A stretch of 64,000 nt of DNA, from positions 620,001-684,000 of the forward strand of contig NZ_CP068595.1 in the NCBI RefSeq assembly GCF_016772475.1, read 5' to 3'. Numbering within the stretch: the first letter of the stretch is position 1; each line of letters begins with the position of its first letter. The DNA is from Paenibacillus sonchi (GTDB lineage: Bacteria; Bacillota; Bacilli; Paenibacillales; Paenibacillaceae). The translations under genes were made by a program, and so were the position numbers. Under the pieces are notes generated by a model that was given only the letters and a program-made list of their open reading frames with translations, was not told where the DNA came from and did no database searches. Below, one piece after another: positions 25,419 to 32,982 of the stretch.

Positions 25419-27317
25419 CTACCGCTGCGGAAGCAGCTTCACGTATTCATCCGATAAGCCCATCAGCTTCAGAATATATTCATAGTCGCTCTGATATTTA
25501 TGGATATCCGCTACCGGCTGAAGCGTATCCAGCGACACCGCCTCGCCATCTGCGAAGCCCTTGCCCGGCACGAACATAATCTCATTGTTGAAAAAAGAGC
25601 CTGTTGGTGAATAATAGCGCATGCCCACCACGTTGCGGTCAATATTAAGCAGATCATGCCCAAAGGCCGTGAACCCTTCCTGTTTCAGCGATACCCCCAG
25701 CAGATTGGCAAGGGTCGGCAAAATATCCAACTGCCCCCCGGTCTGCTTGACAACCTTGCCCTGGGCCATGCCAGGCACATGCATAATCAGCGGTATATTG
25801 AAGCGGCTGATCCGCGAATCGTAAGGGATTCCGAGCGCTTCCTCCACCTGCTCCGGGGGAACATCCTTGGGCTGCAGCCCGAAATGATCGCCGTACAGCA
25901 CCAGGACCGTATTATCCCAGAGTCCGTTCTGCTTCAGTCCGTCAATCAGGGTGCCGATAGCATAGTCTGTATAGTTGATAGCGGTCAGATAGTCACCAAG
26001 CATCGTATTCTGCAAAGAGTCCGGCAGGGTGATTCTTATGAAGGCATCGGGGATTTTGAAGGGATGATGGCTGGAAGCCGTCACCAGCTGGGCATAAAAT
26101 GGCGTCCCCTTGGACTGCAGTGCTGCCAGTTTCTCCACAGCCGTAATATACAGCTGCTCGTCGGAAGCGCCGAAGGCATTGAAATGGTCATTTTTGAAAT
26201 CGCCTTTTTCATAATAGCCATTGAAACCCAGCGCCGGATACAGCTCATTGCGGTTCCAGAAGCCCACCTTGTTCACATGAAAAGTGTACGCCTCATAGCC
26301 TTTATCCCGCAAAAGACGCGGCAGACTTGGCAGCACCCGGTCTCCGAAGCCTGTAGACATCGCCAGCGTTGCAATCGGATAAATGGAGGTATTGCTCATA
26401 AACTCCGCATCCGAGGTGTTGCCTGCTCCGATCTGCTGATAGACATGCGGGAAATAAAAACCCTCGCCGGCCAGGCTGTTCAGCACGGGTGTCAGCTCCT
26501 GTCCGTCCAGCGACTGATGAAGCGGAAAGTTCTGAAAAGCCTCCATCTGAATCACGATTACATTTTTCCCCTGCTGCGAACCGAAATAATCCGGCATCGT
26601 CCCCGCAGGCTTGCTGCTGTAAGGATAAGTGGCCTCCAGCGCGTCAACCTTGGCAATCGTCTCCCGGATGTCCCCGGTGCCGATGAGGCCGTTGTCCTCC
26701 TGTGATTTCATCGCTGCGAACACCTCATAGTTCAGAAACCCGGCGCTCTCCGCCTGCACCAGCTCATTGGTAACCCCGCGTGCCGCATGAACAGAGTAAG
26801 CCGATAATGCGCCGCCGCCGATAATGGACACAAGGATGACGATCCACTGTACTCTCCGTGCTCCAGGTGAGACATAGCGGCGCAGCGGATGGGATGCCCC
26901 TCTTTTCCATCTGCGGAACAGCCTGTAGACGCCTGCAATCACCAGATCTGCAAAAAACAGATAATCAATGCTCTGGATTGTAGATTCTACACTCTCTTTC
27001 ACCTGAAACACCTGATTCAGCTCATAAAAGGCCAGGTAGGTTGGAACGGAGCCGAAATGGTTGAAATAGACACTCGCCGCAAACAGCAGCAGCGATAGCA
27101 GACCGTTAAAAGTCCAATACACCCCTGTCCTGATCCGCGCCGGAATGACCAGTGTCAGGATTCCCATCAGCAGCAGCACGGGCGCCAAATCCGCGGCAAT
27201 CCATTCCCAGGCAATCCGGTCAAAAAACAGCCCCCGCAGCAGCAGCAGCTTCAGCCAGACCAGCCCGGCCACAATATAGAATGGTCCCCCTACCCGCACA
27301 GGTTTGTTCTCGTTCAT
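25419..27317 (-). CDS. LTA synthase family (sulfatase-fold) membrane enzyme
   Basis: Protein of 632 residues with five N-terminal membrane helices (to about residue 190) and an extracellular sulfatase-like domain. The catalytic region shows NVIVIQMEAFQNFP (metal-binding Glu), GNTSDAEFMSN with the nucleophilic Thr near residue 300, and the histidine segments YTFHVNKVGFWNRN and VLVLYGDHFGLQP. This is the pattern of LtaS and its relatives, which polymerise glycerol-phosphate from phosphatidylglycerol or add glycerol-phosphate to other polymers. A separate phosphatidylserine decarboxylase occurs 20 kb away. It may make lipoteichoic acid or modify a surface glycan. Length and topology are typical. 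Confidence 0.92.
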   Translation of the reverse strand: MNENKPVRVGGPFYIVAGLVWLKLLLLRGLFFDRIAWEWIAADLAPVLLLMGILTLVIPARIRTGVYWTFNGLLSLLLFAASVYFNHFGSVPTYLAFYELNQVFQVKESVESTIQSIDYLFFADLVIAGVYRLFRRWKRGASHPLRRYVSPGARRVQWIVILVSIIGGGALSAYSVHAARGVTNELVQAESAGFLNYEVFAAMKSQEDNGLIGTGDIRETIAKVDALEATYPYSSKPAGTMPDYFGSQQGKNVIVIQMEAFQNFPLHQSLDGQELTPVLNSLAGEGFYFPHVYQQIGAGNTSDAEFMSNTSIYPIATLAMSTGFGDRVLPSLPRLLRDKGYEAYTFHVNKVGFWNRNELYPALGFNGYYEKGDFKNDHFNAFGASDEQLYITAVEKLAALQSKGTPFYAQLVTASSHHPFKIPDAFIRITLPDSLQNTMLGDYLTAINYTDYAIGTLIDGLKQNGLWDNTVLVLYGDHFGLQPKDVPPEQVEEALGIPYDSRISRFNIPLIMHVPGMAQGKVVKQTGGQLDILPTLANLLGVSLKQEGFTAFGHDLLNIDRNVVGMRYYSPTGSFFNNEIMFVPGKGFADGEAVSLDTLQPVADIHKYQSDYEYILKLMGLSDEYVKLLPQR

Positions 27318-27416
27318 AACTTCTCCTCTGTAACTTGTAATTGATTTGTTAACCCAATTCTCTTTTTCTGTAAAATCTCAGATTTCTTTAGTATAACAAT
27401 AGTTCTGAGGCTTATC

Positions 27417-27450
27417 AAAAAAGGACGCCGCCCTGTATAGGCAACGTCCC
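27417..27450 (-). terminator. Intrinsic terminator after the sigma/anti-sigma operon
   Basis: On the minus strand GGACGTTGCC pairs with GGCGGCGTCC (27423-27432) across a CTATACAGG loop and is followed by six T. It lies about 25 bases past the stop of the anti-sigma-like gene. Confidence 0.8.
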
Positions 27451-27474
27451 TTAAAAGGTATATATAAAATCTCA

Positions 27475-28647
27475 TCATTCAGGGGTAGTTATCTGACGTC
27501 CCATGCTGTAAAACACCCCTTCATAATTGAACGCGGCGTTGATACGAAAGTCTCCTGACGGGCTCTCAAACGAAATATTCCCTATTGTTTTATTGACAAC
27601 AGTGTAATCCTCCAGCCGGATGCCGAATAACTCATCAGCAATAACGGCAGCCGAGCTCTGCAGCTTGGCATTATCCATAGCGAGCATCTTCGTGTCCTGT
27701 TCTCCATGAATTTTAGAATCATATGACCCTTCAATATATAGGGAGTTATCCTCTACATGCAGGATTTCATGTGTGGCATAATCCATTATCACTGTGGAAG
27801 GCCCATTTTCATCCTCTCCATATATTAAAGTGATGACATCCCACTTCGCAGCCAAGCCCCGGGTAATCTGATACAAGTGATCTTCACCCTCACCTCTAAG
27901 AAGCTTAAGCGCCTTATCCGCTTTCTGTATCACTTCTCCGCTTAACTCATCCTTGTCCAGGTTGATCGTCGCCCCGGCATAGATGCCGTTTGCATAGTCT
28001 ATCCGTCCTTCCTTCCCGAGGAGAATGTCATGGGTCTGGAAGGCTTGGTCAGCATCCCGATAATAAGAAGTAAAATGTTTAAGCCCGGTAACCGTAAATC
28101 CCTCTGCATACCCATTATCCCGAAGCTTCACAGCCGCTTCACTCATAAGCCTGGAATCGATTTCTTTGAGGCTGTAGAGAGCGCTCATATTCCACTCTGT
28201 AACCTCGCCGCTCTCAGTATCTATTCTGATCGTGCCGCTGAATTCTCCTTCCCCGAAACGGACAACGGCCTCATTTATTCTCTCCATCCGCTCCAAACTC
28301 ACAAAAGGAAGCTTCTTTCCAAGCTGCTCCCGCATGATGCGCTCGGCTGTCTTGCGGAGCCCAGCATCGGTGAGGTCGGGAGTCTTCACCTCCTGGTAGA
28401 ACACGCCCGCCTGTCTGCCTTCTCCCAGAAGCCCTTTCTGCTGCAGGAGTGCTCCCGCTCCGGCCAGCAGCAGAATAATTGCAGCTGCTATGCAGCTTAA
28501 CCGCAGCTTGCGGCCTGCCCGTTCCGGTCCCGGTGCGCCGGTCCGCACCTGCATAATAACTTTATCCGCAGCCGCTTCCGTGAACCTTGATTCCCGGAAT
28601 GGACCGTTCCGCGCTTCTTCATACCACTTCGGCCCCCGCTCCTTCAT
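27475..28647 (-). CDS. Putative anti-sigma factor, single-pass membrane protein
   Basis: Protein of 390 residues with a polar N-terminal cytoplasmic part (1-45), one hydrophobic helix at about 46-68 and a long extracytoplasmic domain that looks like repeated PepSY-type beta-rich segments (for example IRIDTESGEVTEWNM and TVIMDYATHEILHVEDN). The gene overlaps the ECF sigma gene by four bases, and this arrangement is the usual one for a sigma factor and its membrane anti-sigma. No zinc-binding HxxxCxxC motif is present, so it is not a ZAS-type anti-sigma. The N-terminal 45 residues would have to bind sigma. The function comes mainly from context. Confidence 0.7.
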   Translation of the reverse strand: MKERGPKWYEEARNGPFRESRFTEAAADKVIMQVRTGAPGPERAGRKLRLSCIAAAIILLLAGAGALLQQKGLLGEGRQAGVFYQEVKTPDLTDAGLRKTAERIMREQLGKKLPFVSLERMERINEAVVRFGEGEFSGTIRIDTESGEVTEWNMSALYSLKEIDSRLMSEAAVKLRDNGYAEGFTVTGLKHFTSYYRDADQAFQTHDILLGKEGRIDYANGIYAGATINLDKDELSGEVIQKADKALKLLRGEGEDHLYQITRGLAAKWDVITLIYGEDENGPSTVIMDYATHEILHVEDNSLYIEGSYDSKIHGEQDTKMLAMDNAKLQSSAAVIADELFGIRLEDYTVVNKTIGNISFESPSGDFRINAAFNYEGVFYSMGRQITTPE

Positions 28648-29237
28648 GACTCCATCCCCCTTAATTTCTCCTGGACTTTATGCCTCGCGCGGTGCAGCCT
28701 GGATTTGACGGTTCCCGGAGAGAGCCCGGTCAGTCCCGCGATTTCCTGAACGGACAGCTCTGCCTTCAAATCCAACACCAGCACCTCGCGGAACTTGTCA
28801 GGAAGCTGCATGATGATGCTCCAAATCTCGTCTGTCCGGCGGTTGCCGAGATATTCCATCTCCGCAGAGCGGGCCGTACCCGGAAGTTCATCAGGCCAGC
28901 TGTTCCTGGCAGGCTCATTATTACGGATGGCCTGTACACCACCCCAGAATCCCGACCGGAAGAACCGCGACTTGCGGTAAGAGAATACGGTATTCCTGGC
29001 AATGGTGAACAGCCATGCCTTAAAGGAAGAGGGGCCCCGGTAGGTTCCGATCCGGTAAAAGCATTTAATAAATACCTCTTGTGCCAGGTCATCCGCGATA
29101 TCGGCGCTTTTGGTGAGATAGTAGATATAATGCCATACATCATTTCCGTAAAAGCCCATGATCTGCCTAAGCTGTTCTTCGCTCATGGCCGCAGCATGCG
29201 CCAGGTCCTGCAGTTCGATTTCCCATCCCAGTTCCAA
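28644..29237 (-). CDS. ECF-type RNA polymerase sigma factor
   Basis: Extracytoplasmic-function sigma factor of 197 residues. Region 2 is seen at about residues 25-90 with SADIADDLAQEVFIKCF and SFKAWLFTIARNTVFSYRKS. Region 4 is near the C terminus with LPDKFREVLVLDL and GLSPGTVKSRLHRARHK as the helix-turn-helix. A TTG start at 29237 is preferred: GAGGTGA lies at the right distance, whereas an in-frame GTG three codons earlier abuts that site. It is the first gene of a pair with the putative anti-sigma factor. An ECF-like promoter (GGAACC-N17-GTC) is just upstream, suggesting autoregulation. Confidence 0.9.
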   Translation of the reverse strand: MELGWEIELQDLAHAAAMSEEQLRQIMGFYGNDVWHYIYYLTKSADIADDLAQEVFIKCFYRIGTYRGPSSFKAWLFTIARNTVFSYRKSRFFRSGFWGGVQAIRNNEPARNSWPDELPGTARSAEMEYLGNRRTDEIWSIIMQLPDKFREVLVLDLKAELSVQEIAGLTGLSPGTVKSRLHRARHKVQEKLRGMES

Positions 29238-29258
29238 CGTCTTCACCTCACTTTATAT

Positions 29259-29284
29259 GACCCCAAATCTGTCCAGGCGGTTCC
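29259..29284 (-). promoter_or_regulatory. Candidate autoregulated ECF promoter of the sigma operon
   Basis: On the minus strand a -35 GGAACC (29284-29279) and a -10 GTCATA (beginning 29261) are 17 bases apart. GGAAC in the -35 and GTC in the -10 are the common themes of ECF-dependent promoters. The -10 is only about 22 bases from the TTG start, and the element lies directly after a terminator, so it could drive this operon alone. Confidence 0.5.
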
Positions 29285-29293
29285 CGGAACCGC

Positions 29294-29324
29294 AAAAAAA
29301 AGCAGAGGGCCCGTTCCCTCCGCT
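29294..29324 (-). terminator. Intrinsic terminator between the amidohydrolase and sigma operons
   Basis: On the minus strand AGCGGAGGG (29324-29316) pairs with CCCTCTGCT (29309-29301) and is followed by a run of eight T (29301-29294). Besides ending the amidohydrolase transcript, it ends the candidate short RNA. Confidence 0.85.
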
Positions 29325-29381
29325 GGTTACAATCGTTAGTTGATATCCTGTGCTGCATTCCCGTGATCTGGAAATTTCCAT
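29294..29381 (-). ncRNA. Candidate short transcript (small RNA or attenuator) with own promoter and terminator
   Basis: A near-consensus vegetative promoter, TTGACC (29416-29411), 17 bases, TATAAT (29393-29388), faces an intrinsic terminator 64-94 bases downstream with no open reading frame between them. The predicted RNA is about 88 nt and contains a GGAAATTTCC palindrome near the 5' end. It resembles no RNA family I can name. It may be an independent small RNA or a transcription-attenuated leader of the sigma operon. Confidence 0.45.
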
Positions 29382-29387
29382 CTGCAA

Positions 29388-29416
29388 ATTATACCGGCAG
29401 CCTTGCAGGCGGTCAA
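29388..29416 (-). promoter_or_regulatory. Vegetative-type promoter in the amidohydrolase-sigma gap
   Basis: TTGACC at 29416-29411 and TATAAT at 29393-29388 with a 17-base spacer, reading towards the sigma gene. It lies downstream of the amidohydrolase stop and upstream of an intrinsic terminator. Confidence 0.65.
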
Positions 29417-29464
29417 TGCCATGAGTAAGCAGAGGGCATCCGCAGCTTTTCATGCAATCAATGA

Positions 29465-30802
29465 TCAGGCAAGCGGAGTCTGCGCCAGCAGCCTTTTAAT
29501 GGAGCGGTTGGCTTCATGCAGCACTGTCACCTTGTCTACCGTCTTCAGCAGCCCTTTATCCATGAGGATTTCACCGTCAGCAATCGTTGTTTCCACATCG
29601 GCCCGGGTTGCCGAATAGACAATGCGGGAGATCGGATCTACATCGAAGGAAGGGAAGGTATGGAAGTTGTAGAGATTCAGGATAGCCAGGTCTGCTTTTT
29701 TGCCAACCTCTATGCTGCCGATTTGTTCCTCCATACCCACAGCCTTGGCTCCGCCGATGGTCGCCATCCGGAAGACACTTTTCGCATCCATCGTGGTCGG
29801 CCCGTGCTGCGGCTTCTGAATCATGGCGGCCAGCCGCATTTCATTGAACATATCCAGGTTGTTGTTGCACGGCGCCCCGTCTGCGCCCAGGCTGAGATGA
29901 ATGTGGTCATGGAGCATGCCCGGTGTATCCGCGATACCGGAAGCCAGCTTCAGATTAGAGCCCGGGCAATGGCTGACATGAACCCCGCGGTCACGCAGGA
30001 TGCGCCGTTCCTCCTCATCCAGCCAGACGCAATGCGCCAGAATCAGGCGTTCGTTCGCCAGCCCCAGATGATCCAGATAGACAATGTTCCGCATCCCGGT
30101 CATAGCCTGAACGATCTCAATTTCCCCCAGGTTCTCGGAAGCATGGGTATGCACCTTGACTCCGTAGCGCTCCGACAGGTCACGCACCTCCCGCAGCAGC
30201 GGCTCAGTGCAGGAGATTACAAAACGCGGCGAAAACGCATATTGAATCCGGCCGTTTCCATACCCGTTCCATTTTTCCAGCAAATCCACGCTCTCCTGGA
30301 GCGAAGCTGCTGTCTCCTCCTGCAGGGCCACAGGCGCATCCGCATTCTTCTGGTCCATCATCACCTTGCCGGACAAGGCGCGGATACCGCTCTTGGCGAG
30401 TGCCTGAAACGCAAAATCCGTATGATGCACTGTCTCCATATCCACAATTGTCGTGGTACCGCTGGAAATGAGCTCACCGATACCCAGCATAGCGGAATAA
30501 TACAGCGACTCCTCGTCATGCGCCGCTTCAAGCGGCCAAATCCGCTTGCGCAGCCAGTCCATCAGCTCCAGGTCATCCCCCTTGCCCCGGAACAGCGTCT
30601 GGCAGAGATGAATATGAGTCTGCACAAAACCGGGAATGACAGTACGGTTCCTGGCGTCGATCACCCGCTCATCTCCCTGCGCAACGAGGCCGCTGCCGAT
30701 CTCGGCAATCAGATTGTCCCTGATGCGGATATCTCCATAGATGATTTCCTCCTGCTTGTTCATTGTGATAATCTCTGCATTCCGGATCAGGATATTTGCC
30801 AT
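29465..30802 (-). CDS. Amidohydrolase-family deaminase, probably acting on a purine or purine nucleoside
   Basis: Metal-dependent hydrolase of 445 residues in the ATZ/TRZ, MtaD and 8-oxoguanine deaminase branch. Metal and catalytic residues are in THIHLCQT (HxH), KVHTHASEN, LAHCVWLDE and LGADGAPCNN. LELMDWLRKRIWPLEAA is the substrate-loop segment typical of deaminases of this branch. The start at 30802 is chosen from AAGGGGG nine bases upstream; another ATG two codons earlier is too close to it. Relatives are annotated as 5'-deoxyadenosine, S-adenosylhomocysteine, guanine or 8-oxoguanine deaminases. A guanine-class riboswitch precedes the gene, which favours guanine or a related purine as substrate. 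The substrate assignment is inference. Confidence 0.88.
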   Translation of the reverse strand: MANILIRNAEIITMNKQEEIIYGDIRIRDNLIAEIGSGLVAQGDERVIDARNRTVIPGFVQTHIHLCQTLFRGKGDDLELMDWLRKRIWPLEAAHDEESLYYSAMLGIGELISSGTTTIVDMETVHHTDFAFQALAKSGIRALSGKVMMDQKNADAPVALQEETAASLQESVDLLEKWNGYGNGRIQYAFSPRFVISCTEPLLREVRDLSERYGVKVHTHASENLGEIEIVQAMTGMRNIVYLDHLGLANERLILAHCVWLDEEERRILRDRGVHVSHCPGSNLKLASGIADTPGMLHDHIHLSLGADGAPCNNNLDMFNEMRLAAMIQKPQHGPTTMDAKSVFRMATIGGAKAVGMEEQIGSIEVGKKADLAILNLYNFHTFPSFDVDPISRIVYSATRADVETTIADGEILMDKGLLKTVDKVTVLHEANRSIKRLLAQTPLA

Positions 30803-30845
30803 CTTCATCGTCCCCCTTGTCTTGTGCATCCATAACCGCCTTAAC

Positions 30846-30945
30846 ACAAAAAGGCCACAAAAATATGCCTGGGCATATTTTCGTAGCCGGAAATTTACGG
30901 TTCCCGGTAGAGACCCTTAAACCAATTATTAAGGATATACGAAAA
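30846..30945 (-). ncRNA. Purine riboswitch, guanine class, with overlapping terminator
   Basis: On the minus strand the aptamer occupies 30945-30878. P1 is TTTTCGTA pairing with TACGAAAA, P2 is CCTTAA with TTAAGG, and P3 is CCGG with CCGG around AACCGTAAATTT. The conserved joining sequence GTCTCTACC (J2/3) and the loop CCGTAAA are present. The specificity position in GGCTACG is C (complement of 30886), the guanine type. J1/2 is one base shorter than in the classic xpt aptamer. Directly after it, CTACGAAAATATGCC (30886-30872) can pair with GGCATATTTTTGTGG (30869-30855) and is followed by CCTTTTT, an intrinsic terminator that uses the 3' strand of P1. Ligand binding should therefore prevent termination. 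Confidence 0.85.
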
Positions 30946-30978
30946 GAAGGATTATTCAATTGCTTGCTGAATAACCCT

Positions 30979-31008
30979 ATCATAAATGAATGACAAGTTT
31001 AGTGTCAA
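30979..31008 (-). promoter_or_regulatory. Promoter of the riboswitch-amidohydrolase transcript
   Basis: On the minus strand a perfect -35 TTGACA (31008-31003) and -10 TATGAT (30984-30979) are separated by 18 bases. The start of transcription would be about 25-30 bases before the riboswitch P1 stem. The 150 bases beyond it, up to the GNAT gene, are AT-rich and show nothing else. Confidence 0.8.
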
Positions 31009-31158
31009 TACGCGTTATATAAAATTACATAATTATATTTTTAGATATGTTTCGATAAAAAAAATAATGATCTACACCGATTACATGTCATGTTTAGTTA
31101 CAAAAAAGCCATTTAGCAAGCATCCTCTGCTTATCTCATCAGGGACCCCCGTTAACGG

Positions 31159-31703
31159 TTAACTGGCTTGTCCATTATTTCCGCCGGCTGTGAGCACTTT
31201 CTCGAAAACCGTAAAGTTCGCCGTGCGCCCGGGAAAATCCACTATACCTCTGTATTCATATCCCAGCGAGGGATACAGTGCAGCGCTCTGGCATTCTTGG
31301 CGTAGGTATCCAGCCGGATACTGGTATAGCCGCGGCTCCGGGCATGTTCTTCGGCAAAAGCAATCAGCTTGCGCGCAATTCCTTTGCCCTGCACTTCAGG
31401 ATGAACGGCCAGCCGGTGCATAATAAGATGCGGCCCCGGCCCCTCTGCCCAGTCAATGGCATCGTACTGCTCCGCCTGTTCCTCATCCAGCACAATAATA
31501 CCAGCGATGGCTCCCTGCTCTTCATAGGCATACAGCGTGCCTTTATCCACATCCTCCGAGATGACCTCCCGGTTCGGGTAGCTCTCATTCCACTGATCGC
31601 TTCCGCCGGCCTGCATGACCTGTACACAATTGGCAATCAGCTCCATGATCGCTCCAATCTCATCTTTACGTGCATTACGTATCTTATCTCCACTCATGGA
31701 CAT
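31159..31703 (-). pseudogene. GNAT-family N-acetyltransferase, frameshifted near the C terminus
   Basis: GNAT acetyltransferase. The acetyl-CoA loop is visible as VHPEVQGKGIARKLI, preceded by HLIMHRLAV, and followed by RGYTSIRLDTYAKNARALH. After this the first frame stops early at 31242. The family C terminus continues in the next frame as LGYEYRGIVDFPGRTANF and ends at 31159-31161. Adding one base at about 31277 (CAC-TG to CAC-CTG) yields an intact protein of about 181 residues. The substrate is unknown. It stands alone with an A/G-rich ribosome binding site before 31703. A sequencing deletion is the likeliest cause of the break. Confidence 0.83.
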
Positions 31704-31801
31704 CCCTGCTTCCTATCGACATTTGAACCTGGTAGAGATTCTGTTAAGAAGTCTACCATATCCGGGAGCGGTATCGATAGTGTGGATGCATCCGCGCCAA
31801 A

Positions 31802-31850
31802 GCTCTATAGAGGGCGGTGTGCGGTATACCGCATGCCGCCTCTATAGAGC
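31802..31850. repeat. 49-bp inverted repeat
   Basis: GCTCTATAGAGGGCGG at 31802-31817 pairs with CCGCCTCTATAGAGC at 31836-31850, and the pairing continues imperfectly to a GTATAC centre. It lies 27 bases downstream of the three-gene minus-strand operon and may act as its terminator or as a transcript-stabilising hairpin, but neither strand has a proper T-run. Confidence 0.75.
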
Positions 31851-31876
31851 CTCCTTATCCTATGGCTCCGGGCATC

Positions 31877-32614
31877 TCAGCCCAGCTCCAGCTTATGCCC
31901 GTCCTCGAAGCCCTTGGCGAAACCCGCGTCGAAACCCACGTTGTATGCTTCGGTGTAGCCCTGCTGAAAGGCGTCTCCCGGCGGCGTTTCCGGAGGGACG
32001 CCCAGATCCGGGGGAGCTGCACCACCTGCGCCACGGGCGGAACCTCAACCGCCGCGACTACTTCTATCGGCGGTTGAACTACCTGCACCGGCGGTTGGAT
32101 GACCTGCACTCTGCGGACAAGCCGGCGGCGAAGTCTTCTTTTCTCCGCGGCAGGAGGCCTCTCTTGGTCTTGCCGGTACGGAGCGCCAATCCTCTGCCCG
32201 CTTTGCGTGAAGGTCCTTTGCGGATTCTGGCTTTGCGCGACAGCAGCAGTGTGCGTCTGCGGGTTCTGCTGCCCAAGCGTACCTTTCCCAGCTTCTTTTT
32301 CTTCATCCTTCTCCTCCTCCTGAACTCCATGTACTTCTTGCGGTACCGCCTGCGCAAGCCGGACTCAGCCATGGCGCAGCAGGATTTCCCCGTTTCGGCT
32401 GATGCAGCGAAATACCGGACATCATCCGGCACATCGAGCTCTGATATTGGCTTAGAATCCGGATATTGTCGCTCAGCTTGCGGGCTGTCAGCTCCGATTG
32501 CCCCGTAACCTCGGCGATACTCTCCAAGATGGCCGCAAGCGCAGCCTGGCTGCGGGCAATGGAGCGGATCATCTCCAGCTTGACGGCGTGTTCAGAGAGC
32601 AGCCCGCCGCTCAT
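31877..32614 (-). pseudogene. Protein of unknown function with a helical N terminus, basic middle and GYxxAYxxGF tail, two frameshifts
   Basis: Third gene of a minus-strand trio. Residues 1-75 (SGGLLSEHAVKLEMIRSIAR onward) form a helical domain. The frame then appears to lose register near 32356 (an extra base in AA) and again in the G-run at 32010-32014 (one base missing). With both corrected, the product is about 245 residues. Its middle is Gln/Glu-rich and then basic (EKRRLRRRLVRR), followed by a Val/Pro segment (IQPPVQVVQPPIEVV) and a tail with FQQGYTEAYNVGFDAGF repeated Gly-aromatic spacing, ending at 31877. I do not recognise the family. The tail pattern resembles the N-terminal GYxxGYxxG motif of the CgeB-like proteins in this window, so a spore-surface role is possible. 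Confidence 0.6.
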
Positions 32615-32958
32615 TTGCTGTCTTCCCCGAAGTCGAAGCCCTCGCCGGACAAGCCGCCAAAGCCTTCCCCGCCTTCTCCGCCTTCTTCACCGCTGCCCAG
32701 CACCGCTTTTAAATTGCTGTACAACCCATTTTCCAGCTTGGTCAGCCCTTCAACCATTTCCACGATCACTTCGTGAATGGAGATGGATTCCTTAAGCTGC
32801 TCTTCATGGGAGTCGAACGCTTTAGCGTGGATATGATGCTGTGTCCACTGCTTCACTTTTTCCGCTTCCACCGCCTTGGCCTCAAGAATCATTGCGATGT
32901 TCCACTGGATAGTAGCGGACGACTCCAGCATTTGCAGATAAGCCTTTTCTCTGCTCAT
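32611..32958 (-). CDS. Small helical protein of unknown function
   Basis: Protein of 115 residues, predicted almost entirely alpha-helical over residues 1-88 (for example IQWNIAMILEAKAVEAEKV and HEEQLKESISIHEVIVEMVE). It has an acidic, Gly-rich tail (GEEGGEGGEGFGGLSGEG). GGAGGTGG lies upstream of the ATG. It overlaps the next gene by four bases. I do not recognise the family. The three genes at 31.9-33.3 kb look like one operon of structural or adaptor proteins. The position between glycosylation genes and the fibre gene makes a spore-coat role plausible but unproven. Confidence 0.75.
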   Translation of the reverse strand: MSREKAYLQMLESSATIQWNIAMILEAKAVEAEKVKQWTQHHIHAKAFDSHEEQLKESISIHEVIVEMVEGLTKLENGLYSNLKAVLGSGEEGGEGGEGFGGLSGEGFDFGEDSK

Positions 32959-32982
32959 CTTCCACCTCCTGCTCTGTAAGCG

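Noticed and set aside
29516..30835. A 439-codon plus-strand frame
   Set aside because: It is antisense to the amidohydrolase, which has all catalytic motifs, a ribosome binding site, a promoter and a riboswitch.
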